Numbered from the stretch's first letter, positions 7,937 through 18,229 are shown. The stretch: 61,242 nucleotides of DNA from Streptacidiphilus neutrinimicus (GCF_000787815.1 NZ_BBPO01000011.1:49050-110291), one strand, 5' to 3'. Notes: generated by a model not told the origin, from the sequence alone. A program made the numbers and translations.

Positions 7937-9613
7937 ATGGGTGTGCCGCCGCGTTACGACGCTTTTCGGGCCCTCGCCCGCCGTCGCGGGCGGACCGGGC
8001 GTGAGCTGCTGGAATCCCTCGCCCGAGCTCGTTCCGCCACCGCCGACGGCCCGCAGGAATGGGCTCCCGGGGTGGCGGCCGATGCGGGCCTTCCCGCGGC
8101 GGCAGGGCTGGGGCCGGCGAGCTACTACGCCGATCTGGCCTCCCCTCATGGCCGTCGCCACGTTCGGGTGTGCACCGCCACGGCCTGCTTCGCCGCCCGG
8201 GGTGGTTGTCACGTGGACGAGGTGGAGCGCGAGCTCGGCGTGGCGGTCGACCGGGTGGCAGCCGACGGCTCGGTGTCCCTTCAGGCTGTGCGGTGCCTGG
8301 GGTACTGCTACGCGAGTCCGGCAGCACTGGACGGCGACATGCCGTGCACGGGAAGTGCCGTGGCCGCGCAGCTTGCCGGACGGGAGTCCAGGCGTGACCC
8401 GCCGATCCCGGTCTCCGACGCCACGGGTGACCCCGTCCTGCTCGCAGGGATCACGAGGGGTGGGACGGGGTGGCAGGCATGGCCGCGCGTGGTCGCCGAC
8501 ATGACCCCGGACGCATTTCAGGCGCAGGTGGCGGTCTCCGGGTTGCGCGGGCGCGGGGGCGCCGGGTTTCCGGTGGCGGCGAAGTGGTCGGCGGCGGGAC
8601 GTCGCCGCGGCACGGTGGTCGTCGCCAACGGCGACGAGGGCGATCCGGGATCCTTCGCCGACCGCCTGCTGATGGAGCGGGATCCCGACCGGGTCCTGGA
8701 GGGGCTCGCGCTGGCCTGCTTCGCGTGCGGGGCTGATGAGGGCCTGGTGCTGGTGCGTTCGGAGTACCCGAGGGCGCTGGAGCGGATGCGCGAGGCGGTG
8801 GCGCGCGCTTACGCGGAGGGGCATCTGGGGGAGGCTGTGCACGGCGGTCCCGTCGGCCTCGACGTGCGGGTCGTCGCGGGCGCGGGCTCGTACGTCGCCG
8901 GAGAGGAGACCGCCCTGATCGCCGGTCTCGAAGGCGGCCGGGGCTGCGCCAGGGCGCGCCCTCCCTTCCCGACCGATCACGGCCTGTGGCAGGCGCCGAC
9001 GGTGGTCAACAATGTGGAGACGCTGGCGGCCCTTCCGTGGATCGCGTTGCACGGCGGCGCCGCGTACGCCCGCCGTGGGGTCCCCGAGCAGTCCGGTACC
9101 AAGCTGGTGAGCCTGTCCGAGCGCTTCGCCCGTCCGGGTGTGTACGAGGTGGAGTTCGGGGTGCCACTGCGCTGGGTCGTCACCGAGCTGGGCGGCGGCT
9201 TGCGCGAGGGCTCCGCGCTGGCCGTTCTCCAGGTCGGCGGCCCGCTCGGCGGCTTCCTCGCGCCCGATGCTCTGGACGTGCCGTTGACCGACGACGGGTT
9301 GGCGGAGCACGGGGCCGCGCTCGGCCATGCCGGTCTGGTGGCCCTGGACGAGCGGCTGGAGCCTTCGGAGGTGCTGCGGCACGTGTGGCAGTTCGCCGAG
9401 GCCGAGAGCTGCGGGGCCTGCTCCCCGTGCCGGATCGGCTCCCGGCGCGGGCTCGCCCTGGTGTCCGCCGGGGACACTCCGGACGCGCAGTACAGCCGCC
9501 TGCTGGACCTGATGGCCGAGACCAGCCTGTGCGCCTTCGGACGCCGGGTACCGGCCTCGGTACGCAGCCTCGCCCGCGCCTACGGCAACCGCCTCGCGGG
9601 GTGGGACCGATGA
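7937..9613 (+). CDS. Formate dehydrogenase NuoE-NuoF-like NAD/FMN subunit
   Basis: This 558-residue subunit fuses a NuoE-like thioredoxin-fold 2Fe-2S domain (CTATAC at about 80 and RCLGYC at about 120) to a NuoF-like flavin domain: NADH/FMN motifs GRGGAGFPVAAKW and NGDEGDPG, GAGSYVAGEETAL, and a C-terminal 4Fe-4S site ESCGACSPCRIGSR with a later cysteine. In NAD-dependent formate dehydrogenases this part passes electrons from the catalytic subunit to NAD. The ATG at 7937 is chosen because GGAGGT directly precedes it; the frame extends further upstream without support. Its stop overlaps the next start (ATGA). Confidence 0.9.
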   Translation: MGVPPRYDAFRALARRRGRTGRELLESLARARSATADGPQEWAPGVAADAGLPAAAGLGPASYYADLASPHGRRHVRVCTATACFAARGGCHVDEVERELGVAVDRVAADGSVSLQAVRCLGYCYASPAALDGDMPCTGSAVAAQLAGRESRRDPPIPVSDATGDPVLLAGITRGGTGWQAWPRVVADMTPDAFQAQVAVSGLRGRGGAGFPVAAKWSAAGRRRGTVVVANGDEGDPGSFADRLLMERDPDRVLEGLALACFACGADEGLVLVRSEYPRALERMREAVARAYAEGHLGEAVHGGPVGLDVRVVAGAGSYVAGEETALIAGLEGGRGCARARPPFPTDHGLWQAPTVVNNVETLAALPWIALHGGAAYARRGVPEQSGTKLVSLSERFARPGVYEVEFGVPLRWVVTELGGGLREGSALAVLQVGGPLGGFLAPDALDVPLTDDGLAEHGAALGHAGLVALDERLEPSEVLRHVWQFAEAESCGACSPCRIGSRRGLALVSAGDTPDAQYSRLLDLMAETSLCAFGRRVPASVRSLARAYGNRLAGWDR

Positions 9614-12356
9614 CGGAGCTGCGGGTGGACGGGCAGCCTGTCGCCGTCCGTGACGACGCGACCTTGCTCGACGCGGTGCGCGCCGTGGGCGTCGACCTGC
9701 CGACGCTGTGCCACGACGACCGGCTCACTCCGGCGGGCTCCTGCCGGACCTGCCTCGTGCGCGTGAACGGCGGCGTCACCGCCGCCTGCGTGACACCTGC
9801 CACCGAGGACGACGCCGTGGAGACGGCCGACACGGAACTGCTGCGCCTGCGCCACGACGCCGTGGAACTGATCGCCTCGGCGCTGCCGCAGCGCGCCCTG
9901 GACGGCGTCGAAAGCGAACTGTCCTCGCTGTGCGCACGGTTGGACATCCCACCGGCGACCGCGCAAGGAGCCTCCGAACGCGGCCGCGACGACTCCCACC
10001 CCTACGTCCACCTCGACCGCGACCTGTGCATCGCCTGCGGGCGCTGCGTGCGGATGTGCGCCGAGGTACAGGGGGCCTTCGCGCTCACCCTGGTGGGCCG
10101 GGGTGCGGACACGGTGGTCGCTCCCGGTACCGGGGGCCGCTGGGTCGACTCCGACTGCGTCGGCTGTGGCGGTTGCGTGGACACCTGCCCCACCGGGGCG
10201 CTCTCCCAGCCCGGGCTGGCCCCTGGCGCCGCCGCGCACCGCTCGGCCGTCCGGCGTTCCGCCGATGTCACCCGCACCACGTGCGGATACTGCGGCGTGG
10301 GCTGCTCACTGGAGGTCGTCACCCGGGACGGCGAGGTCACCGCCGTGCTGCCGGACCGCGACGGCCCGGTGAACCGCGGTCACGCCTGCGTGAAGGGCAG
10401 GTTCGCGCACGGCTTCGTGCACTCCCCCACCGCGGTCACGCCTGCGTGAAGGGCAGGTTCGCGCACGGCTTCGTGCACTCCCCCGAGCGCCTCACCCAGC
10501 CCATGGTGCGGCGCGAGGGCCGCCTGGAGCCCGCCACCTGGGACGAGGCGCTCGACCGCATCGCCGGCGGCCTGCACGCCGCCGTCGCCGCGGGCGGCCC
10601 CGACGCGGTCGCCGCGATCTCCTCCGCGCGTGCCACCAACGAGGAGAACTACCTGCTCCAGAAGTTCCTGCGCACCGTCATCGGCACCAACAACATCGAC
10701 AACTGTTCCCGGCTGTGCCACTCCCCCTCCGCGGCCGGACTGACCGCCTCCTTCGGCCTGGCGGGGGGCACGGACTCCTTCGACGACATCGAGCACGCCG
10801 ACTGCCTGCTCGTCGTCGGGGCCAACCCCGTCGAGGCCCACCCTGTGGTCGGCGCACGCCTCCTCGAAGTCGCCCTGCGCGGTGCCGCGTTGATCGTCGC
10901 CGATCCGCGCGCAGTGGGGCTCGCCCGCCACGCCGACGTGCACCTGCGGCTCAGGCCCGGCAGCAACGTGGCCCTGTGCCACGGCATCGCCCACGTGCTG
11001 CTGGCCGAGCGGCTGGCCGACGAGGACTTCCTGCGCGGTCGGGCCACCGGAATGGACGAACTCACCACGCTGCTGGCCGAGTACCCACCCGAGCGCGCCG
11101 CCGCGCTGACCGGAGTACCCGCCGACGACATCGTCACGGCCGCGAGGCTGTTCGGCCGCGCCCGGCGGCCCGGCATCCTGTACGGCCTGGGCGTCACCGA
11201 GCACCTCCACGGCACGGACGGGGTGCGCGCGCTCGCCAACCTGGCGATCCTGCGCGGCGCCGTGGGCACCGACCGCGGCTGCGGCGTCATCCCGCTGCGC
11301 GGGCAGAACAATGTCCAGGGCGCCTCCGACATGGGCGCGCTCCCCGACGCGCTGCCCGGCTACGGGAAGGTCGCCGACCCGGCGGCGCGCGCCCGCGCCC
11401 TCGAGGTGTGGGGCGCCCCCGTCCCGGCACGGCCCGGGCTGCGGATCCCGGAGATGTTCGCGGCCGCGCGAGGCGGCGAGCTGCGGGCGCTGTGGATCGT
11501 CGGGGAGGACGTGTGCGCCACCGACCCGGACACGACGCGCGTAGCCGAGGCCCTGGACGCCTGTCCCCTGGTGATCTGTCAGGAACTGTTCCTCACCTCG
11601 ACCGCACGCCACGCCGACATCGTCTTGCCCGCGGCCTCCTGGCTCGAGAAGGACGGCAGCTTCGTCAACTTCGACCGCCGCTTCCAACGCGTCCGCCCGG
11701 CCCTGGAACCGCCCGGGGAGGCCCGCAGCGACTTCGACATCGTGACCGCCGTCGCCGCCGCCTACGGCGCCGACCTGCGCTGCCCGACGCCCGCCGCCGC
11801 CCTCGCGGAGTGCGCCGCGCTCGCCCCCCACTTCGCCGGCCTCTCCCACGAACGGCTCGACCGGGAAGGAGCCGTCCCCTGGCCCTGTCCGGCCCCCGAC
11901 CGCCCCGGCGAGGCCAAGCTCCATGCCGACCGCTTCGCCACACCCGACGGACTCGCCCACCTGGCCGCCGTCCCCTACCTGCCACCGGGAGAGGAGCCGG
12001 ATGAGCGCTATCCGCTGATCCTCGTCACCGGACGCCGCCTGGTGCACTACAACTCCGGCAGCATGACCCGGCGCACCGACAACCTCCTGCTCGCGCCGCA
12101 GGACCCCCTCGACGTCCACCCCGACGACGCCGCCCGGCACGGCCTGCGCGACGGCGTCCCGGTGACCGTCACCAGCCGCCACGGACACGCATCGCTGACC
12201 ACCCACGTCACCACCGAAGTGGCCCCCGGACAGCTCTTCTGCGACTTCCACTTCCCCGACGACCAGGTGAACAGCGTGACCTCCGCCCATGCCGACGTGA
12301 CCACCTCCTGTCCGGAGTACAAGGTCACCGCGGTACGCCTGCACGGCCCGAGGTGA
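9610..12356 (+). pseudogene. Formate dehydrogenase catalytic subunit, frameshifted by a 56-bp duplication
   Basis: The gene reads in one frame from 9610 to a stop at 10449, then continues in another frame to 12356. Removing one copy of the duplication at 10373-10484 restores an 896-residue protein. Order: NuoG-like 2Fe-2S domain, two 4Fe-4S clusters (CIACGRCVRMC, CVGCGGCVDTC), the molybdopterin-domain 4Fe-4S motif CGYCGVGC about residue 225, the active-site segment NCSRLCHSPS with cysteine in place of selenocysteine, and a C-terminal MoCo dinucleotide-binding domain (VTGRRLVHYNSGSMTRR). Formate oxidation to CO2 is the family function. As written, only the iron-sulfur part is made. Confidence 0.9.
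10373..10484. repeat. Perfect 56-bp tandem duplication inside the formate dehydrogenase gene
   Basis: Copies 10373-10428 and 10429-10484 are identical, starting ACCGCGGTCACGCCTGCGTG. Because 56 is not a multiple of three, the frame changes after the first copy. Loss of one copy by slippage would restore the gene. Confidence 0.95.
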
Positions 12357-12399
12357 TCCAGGCGGACAGGATCGCAGCGCCACCCGGGCTCCGGCCAAT

Positions 12400-12427
12400 G
12401 GTCCGGCCAACAGTCGGCAGCCGGACC
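12400..12427. terminator. Possible terminator after formate dehydrogenase
   Basis: GGTCCGGC (12400-12407) pairs with GCCGGACC (12420-12427) across a 12-nt loop, between the convergent formate dehydrogenase and Rv2629-like genes. Confidence 0.4.
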
Positions 12428-12639
12428 ACGATCTGGGCGAGCGGCGCCGGCGTTCAACCGCCGCCGTCGTGGTGACCCGCGAGCTGGCGCTCGTGCCAAG
12501 GCTCGACGATTCGCGTCTTGGCGTTGAAGGCGACCCGCGCGGCCTTACGCCGGACGCATGACGCGCCACCCAGGCTCCTGTCCGCACCGACTGGACAGGC
12601 GCGCGCGGTGCTCGGGCGTCCGGCACGCGGCCGATACGG

Positions 12640-13739
12640 TCAAGCGGCCCGATGCGGTGACCGGTCGTGCAGAAGTGCGCCGATCCCGTCCGTCAACGGG
12701 AGTTCTCCTCGTGGCATGGCGACGAGTTCGCCGCCCTCGCCGACCAGGGCCCGGAGTACGGCGGCGTCGGCGGGCGCGGGCCAGCAGGCCGAGGCGTCCA
12801 GCGGTCGGAGTTCCTCTCTCGTCATGCCCACACGGCTGGTGGCGGCACCCACCCACAGCTGTTCCCGGTCCAGTTCGCTCGGGGTGTCGACGAGCAGTAC
12901 CGCGACCTCGCCCGCGCGGAGCGCCTGTGTGGTCGCGGCGAGGCCCTCCACGGCCTCCCCGTGCCGGGCGCGTTCTTCCAGGAACCGGTCCAGATGGTGA
13001 CGGTCACGGCTGCTCAGACGGCCGTCGAGCAGGTCGCCGAGTTCGGTGGCGAAGAGCAGTCGGCCGGGCTCGGCGGGCTCCGCCGCGACGTCGATGCGCA
13101 TGACGCTTTCGCGGAGCCGCGGGGGCAGCATCTCGTCAAGCACAGAGCAGGCCCAGCGGTCGCCGGACATGATGACGACCTCGCTGCCGGCGCGATCGGC
13201 CTCGACCGTCAGTTCGAGAGCCAGGGCTTGGGCTTCCTGGCGCCACTCTCCTGCGGCCGCATGTCGCAGGGCCGGCTCCGGCGGCGCGGCGCGCGCCAGC
13301 GGCCAGCGGCCGGTCTGAGTCTCGGCCACCAGCCGTGACGTGCCGTCCGGTTCGTGGATCCGCCTCACCTGGACGGCCGTGTAGGGGAGATCCGGGGCGC
13401 GCTGGAGGGCCAGCGGCATGGCGTCCGGCACGAACGTGACCTTCGCCCGATCACGTGCGGGACGTTCGGGCAGCGGCTCGGCCAGCGCCAGCCTGCCGTG
13501 CGCGGCGAACAACGCCATGCCACGGCCGGTCAGGGCCGGGTCGTCGGAGGGCATGCCGTGCCCGAGCGCTCCGAGGGTGGCGACGTCGGCACCCGCAGCC
13601 ACGAGTTCGTCGCGCAGGTGCGTCCACCCGGCTCCCCGGGCCGGACGCCCGTCACCGTCACCGTCACCGGGAGCCTCCAGGTAGACGCACGCGAAGGGCC
13701 CGGGCGGGCATAGAGCGGACGGAGGAAGGAGAGATCCAC
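12640..13739 (-). pseudogene. Rv2629-like release-factor-fold (baeRF family 2) protein, apparent 1-base frameshift
   Basis: The body reads from PGPFACVYLEA to a C-terminus ending LTDGIGALLHD, like mycobacterial Rv2629 (374 residues, DosR regulon, archaeal/eukaryotic release-factor fold). The expected N-terminus, starting DLSFLRPLYARPGP after a GTG at 13739 with GAGGAGG before it, lies in a different frame. The two frames meet in a C-run near 13695; one extra C would join them into about 366 residues. Alternatively the upstream frame to 13833 is used and the N-terminus is novel. An OsdR-like box lies about 80 bp before 13739. Confidence 0.75.
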
Positions 13740-13786
13740 GGCGCGCCTCCTCGGTGCCGACGCAGGCAGGACACCCTGATCCCACG

Positions 13787-15421
13787 CTACGCGTCGGACG
13801 CCGCGCCGGAAGGGCCGTTCGGTCCGGGCTCACTGTCCCACACGGCCTGTGCCCGCCCCTGCTCCGGCAGAGTGGCGGTACGTCTCAGCCAGTCGCGCAG
13901 CGCGGTCATGTCTGCCTCGGCACAGCGGAGCCCGATGTATCCGTCCGGTCGGACGAGGGTGAGCCCCTCGCCGGGCAGCCCTTCAAGACGGTGGACGGTG
14001 ACATGCGGCCCCAGCGGGGGCAGGACCGGGGGCGCCGCCTGCGGACGCAGCAGCATGTGGACGCCCGGCGTGGCGAGCTGGGTGTGGAGTCGGCTCACCC
14101 GGCCGAAGACAGCGACGGGAAGATCCGGGAGCCGGTCGCCCGCACGCCAGCCGGCCGGTCGGGGCGAGGCCTCGACGGACAGCGCGCTGCCGCGATAGTG
14201 CACCCGCAGCTGCGAGATGGTGCGGATCCCCTGCGCGACCAGGCGCCGCCGGTGCAGCAGCAGCGGAGCGGCGGGCGCTGCCAATGGCGCGACGGTGCCG
14301 CGCAGCCAGGAGGGCAGCGGGGCGGTGGAGGCCTCGCCCCAGAAGGCCGCGTGGGTCAGCAGCAGTCGGCCGAGGGCGACGGGGCGGCGCTCCGCGCTGT
14401 AGCTGTCGAGCAGGGGCCGCAGGCCCGCCGGCGGTGTCCCGGAGGTGGCTGCGAAGGCGAGTTTCCAGCCCAGGTTGGCCGCGTCCTGGATGCCGGCGTT
14501 CATGCCCTGGCCGGTGGCGGGTGAGTACGCGTGTGCGGCGTCTCCGGCCAGGAACAGCCGTCCGGACCGGAACATCGGAGCCAGTCGGTGCTGCAGGGGC
14601 ACCCGCTCCGACCACGCGACCTCGCCGATCGGATCGTCGAATCCGGCGTCCCGGAGGAGCCGCTCGAGTTCGGCTCGCTCCACGGGTGGGCCGGGCTGCC
14701 CGAATGCGGGGGCCGGCACGTCCGGTGCCGGTCGGGTGGCGAGCATTCGCCAGGTGGCCGACTCGCCGAGGGGGAAGAGGAACACGAGGCCCTGCCGTCC
14801 GGCCACCACATGCGTGCCGGTGGCGCGGTCGTCGTCGAACTCCAGGTCCGCCAGGACGACCTCCTCCGGGTAGGGACCGCCGCGCCAGCCGATCCCGGTG
14901 AAGGCGCGTACGGTGCTCGCGGGTCCGTCGCACCCCGCGACGAAACGGCAGCCGAGTTGTTCGAGGCCGAGTGGGGTGCGCAGTTCGGCGACGGCCCGGT
15001 CTGCGCCGTCGGTGACGCCGAGCAGCTCGGTGCCGCGCTCGATTCGGATCCCGCGTTCCTCAAGGGCCGTGCCGAACACCGCCTCGACGTCCGCCTGGCG
15101 CACCAGCGTCAGATGGGGGAAGGAGGTGTCGGGCAGGGCCAGCTCGGCGAGGCGCTCCTCGACGACGTGGTTCCCGAGGTGCAAGGCGGCGGCCGGGGCG
15201 GTGTCCGCCCGGGCGAGCAGGGCGTCGGTGACGCCGAGCGGGCGCAGCACCTCGAGGGTCCGCGCGTGCGTGATCAGCGCCCGGGAGGGGCGGAAGGCCT
15301 GCGGCCGTCGCTCGACCACCCGCACGCCGGCTCCGTGGTGGTGCGCCGACAGCGCCAGCGCGAGGCCGGTCGGCCCGGCGCCGACCACCAGCACGTCCGG
15401 CGTCCCGGTGGTGCGGCTCAC
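13787..15421 (-). CDS. FAD-dependent aromatic-type monooxygenase
   Basis: A 544-residue flavoprotein of the p-hydroxybenzoate hydroxylase fold: N-terminal FAD site DVLVVGAGPTGLALALSA, the middle DG-type region, and GRLFLAGDAAHAYSPATGQGMNAGIQDA, the second FAD motif. A thioredoxin-like C-terminal extension (about residues 400-540) is typical of PgaE/RdmE-like polyketide hydroxylases. The substrate is unknown. The GTG start overlaps the stop of the preceding gene (GTGA), so translation depends on that frameshifted gene. Its 3' end carries an OsdR-like box that belongs to the next gene. Confidence 0.88.
   Translation of the reverse strand: MSRTTGTPDVLVVGAGPTGLALALSAHHHGAGVRVVERRPQAFRPSRALITHARTLEVLRPLGVTDALLARADTAPAAALHLGNHVVEERLAELALPDTSFPHLTLVRQADVEAVFGTALEERGIRIERGTELLGVTDGADRAVAELRTPLGLEQLGCRFVAGCDGPASTVRAFTGIGWRGGPYPEEVVLADLEFDDDRATGTHVVAGRQGLVFLFPLGESATWRMLATRPAPDVPAPAFGQPGPPVERAELERLLRDAGFDDPIGEVAWSERVPLQHRLAPMFRSGRLFLAGDAAHAYSPATGQGMNAGIQDAANLGWKLAFAATSGTPPAGLRPLLDSYSAERRPVALGRLLLTHAAFWGEASTAPLPSWLRGTVAPLAAPAAPLLLHRRRLVAQGIRTISQLRVHYRGSALSVEASPRPAGWRAGDRLPDLPVAVFGRVSRLHTQLATPGVHMLLRPQAAPPVLPPLGPHVTVHRLEGLPGEGLTLVRPDGYIGLRCAEADMTALRDWLRRTATLPEQGRAQAVWDSEPGPNGPSGAASDA
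13812..13825. promoter_or_regulatory. OsdR/DosR-like box (GGGCCGTTCGGTCC)
   Basis: Matches 11 of 12 fixed positions. It lies inside the last codons of the monooxygenase gene, about 80 bp before the likely GTG start (13739) of the Rv2629-like gene. Confidence 0.5.
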
Positions 15422-16061
15422 GGCGGGCCCACGGGCAGCCACCACGCGTCCTCGCCACCGGGGCGTGTCCGGCCCCGGTGTGGGGAGCTGCGGATGAGTT
15501 CGTCCCGGTGGACTCCGGGCTGGAGGGCGTAGCGGATCGAGCCGCGCGCGCTCACCAGCGCGAGGACCCGCCACAGGCACCGCGCATAGTGCTCGGCGCG
15601 CTCCGCGCCGTCCCACTCGTAGACGCCCCGGTAGCGTCCGTGCTCGTCGGCGGCCAGCCAGAGCTTGGACCGGAATCCCGGAAAGCCGACGAACAGCGGG
15701 GTGTTGAGGATGCTCTCCCAGCGGAACAGGGTGTGGCCGCGCCCGTGGACCCCGCGGAGCCGGAAAGCGACCACGAGCGCGCACGCGTCCGCGGCCGTCT
15801 GCCGCCGAGGCGGGTCTCGCGGTACACGAGTGCGGAGGAGCCGTCGGCGAACCGTATCCGGCTGCCGATCCGTCCGTGGGTGAGCCTGACCCGTCCGCCG
15901 GTGAGCAGAGCCGCGCTCACGGCGACGCACCGCGCTACCGCGGGCCACGCTTCCGTGCGTGGCGCCGGCCGCTGGGGCGGCTTGCCGCCGTGCCGGACTT
16001 CGGATCCGCGGGACGTCCGCGTCACCCGGGTGGCGAGGTCTCGCACGTGAGCGGTTGCCAT
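15418..16061 (-). pseudogene. Hypothetical protein linked to the monooxygenase, apparent 1-base frameshift
   Basis: Two overlapping frames together make one protein of about 214 residues. The N-terminal part (from ATG 16061) ends SSALVYRETRLGG and the C-terminal part continues TAADACALVVAFRLRGVHGRG, then FVGFPGFRSKLWLA and YEWDGAERAEHYARCLWRVLALVS. The switch falls near 15808-15815 and needs one added base. I recognise the C-terminal pattern as a recurrent streptomycete protein without known function. It starts 4 nt after the SPFH gene and overlaps the monooxygenase start, so it is the middle gene of an operon. Confidence 0.65.
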
Positions 16062-16065
16062 GATG

Positions 16066-16911
16066 TCACTCCGGTTTCCCGCCGTTCACGGCCGCGATCA
16101 CCGCCGTGGCGGCCTCCGTGCGAGGTGCCGCGACCCGGTTCTCGTCGGGCGGGACTCCTGGAGCGACCTTGTCGGCCGACCGGGCCGCCGTCTCCGTCTC
16201 GACGAAGCGGCCGAGGGCCCGCACGCTTTCGAGGAACTGCGCCGGGAAGACGATGGTGGAGTTCTTCTCCGCCGCGATCTCGCCGAGGATCTGGAGGTTG
16301 CGCAGTTGCAGGGCGATCGGGTGCTCGGCGATGACGTCTGCGGCCTCCGCCAGACGCCCGGCGCTCAGCGCCTCGCCCTCGGCGGCGATGATCTTGGCGC
16401 GCTTCTCCCGCTCGGCCTCGGCCTGGCGGGCCATCGCGCGCTGCATGGTCTGCGGCAGTTCGATGTCCTTGAGCTCGACCAGCAGGACGTAGACGCCCCA
16501 CTGCTGAGTGAGCCCGTCGAGCAGCTCCTTGATCTGCTCGTTGAGGGTCTCGGTGTCGGTCAGCACCCGGTCCAGCAGCGACCGGCCCACGACGTTGCGG
16601 ACGGTCGTCTGGGCGATCTGGCCCACGGCCGTGGCCACGTCCTCGATCTCGACAATGGACTTCACCGGGTCGACCCGGCGGAAGTAGGTCACCGCGGCCA
16701 CGCCGATGGAGACATTGTCCCGGGTGATGACCTGCTGCGAAGGAATCGGCATAGTCACCGTCCGCAGCGTGACCTTGGTCATCCGGTCCGCCAGCGGGAT
16801 CATGAGCCGGATCCCGGGCTTGCGGACGTTGCGCAGCCGTCCGAAGCGGAACACGACCCCGCGTTGGTACTGCCGCACGATCGCGACTCCCAGGCTCGAC
16901 ATCACCACCAC
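16066..16911 (-). CDS. SPFH/stomatin-like (slipin) membrane-associated protein
   Basis: A 281-residue SPFH-domain protein: short hydrophobic N-terminus, then [40 protein letters not shown] and [10 protein letters not shown], followed by an Ala/Glu-rich coiled coil ([24 protein letters not shown]) and a basic-acidic tail. Stomatins oligomerise at the membrane and organise membrane domains or proteases. The N-terminal anchor is shorter than usual. The GTG at 16911 follows GAAGGGAAC. It leads the operon with the frameshifted hypothetical gene and the monooxygenase. Confidence 0.85.
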   Translation of the reverse strand: MVVMSSLGVAIVRQYQRGVVFRFGRLRNVRKPGIRLMIPLADRMTKVTLRTVTMPIPSQQVITRDNVSIGVAAVTYFRRVDPVKSIVEIEDVATAVGQIAQTTVRNVVGRSLLDRVLTDTETLNEQIKELLDGLTQQWGVYVLLVELKDIELPQTMQRAMARQAEAEREKRAKIIAAEGEALSAGRLAEAADVIAEHPIALQLRNLQILGEIAAEKNSTIVFPAQFLESVRALGRFVETETAARSADKVAPGVPPDENRVAAPRTEAATAVIAAVNGGKPE

Positions 16912-16963
16912 GTTCCCTTCATGTCCTTGTCGCCGACAGATGTTGCGTTCCTGTCGCGCCGGC

Positions 16964-17416
16964 TCACACGGCCTCGCCGAGGGGCCCTTCGTCGAGCGGC
17001 TCGTCGGTGAGCGTGCTCCAGGAGACGGGGCCGAGCAGGTCCGCGAAACGCTGGAACACGTCGAGGAACAGGTCGTCGACGGCCAGGAGCCCGACCACGC
17101 GCCCCTGGACGACGGCCGGGAGCCGTCGGCGCCCGGTGCGCCGGAAGGCGCCGTAGGCGTCGGCGAGGTCCGTGTCCGCGTCCACAGTGACGACGGGCTC
17201 GGACATGACCGTGGTCACCGGCGCCTCCAGATCCCGCCCGGGCGCGACCGCCCGCACCGTGATGTCGCGGTCCGTGACGACGCCGAGGGGCACTCCGCCG
17301 ACAGTCACCAGGACGCAACCCACGTCATGCGCGCGCATGGACTCGGCGGCCCGTCGGATCGAGTCGCCGGGGCCGACGGTGACCGCCGGTGAGTTCATCA
17401 CGTCGCGGACGAGCAT
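16964..17416 (-). CDS. CBS-pair protein
   Basis: A 150-residue protein with two CBS domains: [19 protein letters not shown] with [13 protein letters not shown], then [17 protein letters not shown] with [18 protein letters not shown]. It resembles Rv2626c (Hrp1), a DosR-regulon CBS protein of about 143 residues. CBS pairs bind adenine nucleotides and act as energy sensors. It starts 8 nt after the stop of the CBS-BON gene and is surely cotranscribed with it. Confidence 0.85.
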   Translation of the reverse strand: MLVRDVMNSPAVTVGPGDSIRRAAESMRAHDVGCVLVTVGGVPLGVVTDRDITVRAVAPGRDLEAPVTTVMSEPVVTVDADTDLADAYGAFRRTGRRRLPAVVQGRVVGLLAVDDLFLDVFQRFADLLGPVSWSTLTDEPLDEGPLGEAV

Positions 17417-17423
17417 GACCGGT

Positions 17424-18098
17424 TCACCCCACTGTGTGGGTGGCGCGGAGGTCGTCCTCGACGAAGCCCAGCTGCGAATCCAGGCCGACCACGCCGTCCG
17501 TGCCGCGGCACAGACGCTCGACAACGGGCACCAGGCTGTGGCGCGGCACCCGGCCGACGAGGGTCACCACGCCGTCGACGACGTGGACCTGGACGGCGCC
17601 GGGGTCCAGCACCAGCGTCTCGCGCAGCACGTCGTACTCGATCTCCTCGCGGATGGCGCGGTCGGTTCGGACGAAGACGCGCAGCAGGTCGCGGCGGCTG
17701 ACCATGCCGATCACGTGGTCCAGGTCGTCCACCACGGGCAGCCGCTTGACGCCGTGCTGCTTCATGGCGCGGGCAGCCTCCACCACGCTCCAGCCGGAGT
17801 GCGCGGTGAACACGGGCGAGGTCATCACGTCCCTGGCGGTCGCCGCCGCCACACCGGGCTCGAACTCGGACGCGGAGCGCGGCGCCGGCCCGCGGCCCTC
17901 GGGCTCGGCCTGGGCAGCCTGCTTCCGCAGCAGGTCCGCCTCGGAGACCAGGCCGATCAGTCGTCCGGAGCCGTCGAGCACCGGCACGGCGCTGATCTCC
18001 TCTCCGGTGAGGATCTCGGCGATCTCCTTGAACGGCGTGTCCGCCTGGACGCTGGTCACTTCGCGCGTCATCAGGTCGTCGACGATGCGGTGTCTCAT
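17424..18098 (-). CDS. CBS-CBS-BON domain protein
   Basis: A 224-residue protein: CBS1 (DLMTREVTSVQADTPFKE ... LIGLVSEADLLRK), a charged linker, CBS2 (DVMTSPVFTAHSGWSV ... VIGMVSRRDLLRVF) and a C-terminal BON domain (VHVVDGVVTLVGRVPRHSLVPVVERL). No signal peptide is present, so the BON domain is cytoplasmic. The ATG at 18098 follows AAGGAAG. An OsdR-like box is centred 138 bp upstream. It is one of four proteins of the same architecture in the window, the others starting at 20182, 35785 and 40281. Confidence 0.9.
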   Translation of the reverse strand: MRHRIVDDLMTREVTSVQADTPFKEIAEILTGEEISAVPVLDGSGRLIGLVSEADLLRKQAAQAEPEGRGPAPRSASEFEPGVAAATARDVMTSPVFTAHSGWSVVEAARAMKQHGVKRLPVVDDLDHVIGMVSRRDLLRVFVRTDRAIREEIEYDVLRETLVLDPGAVQVHVVDGVVTLVGRVPRHSLVPVVERLCRGTDGVVGLDSQLGFVEDDLRATHTVG

Positions 18099-18229
18099 CT
18101 CGATCTTCCTTCCCGAACGGAAGCCTCCTGGCTCCGGGACGAGTCGCCCTCGGAACAGGAAGCTGTCACCCGATTCCAGCGTCGGCCGCGCGGCGCATGC
18201 GACGCAGCGGCCGGGCGGGCCACAGCGAT

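Noticed and set aside
12420-12560. Minus-strand stretch reading RVAFNAKTRIVEPWHERQLA
   Set aside because: It looks somewhat protein-like but is short, has no start, and matches nothing I recognise.
10380-12626. 748-codon minus-strand frame opposite formate dehydrogenase
   Set aside because: Low-complexity G/V/R/A product with no domain; the opposite strand carries all molybdopterin enzyme motifs.
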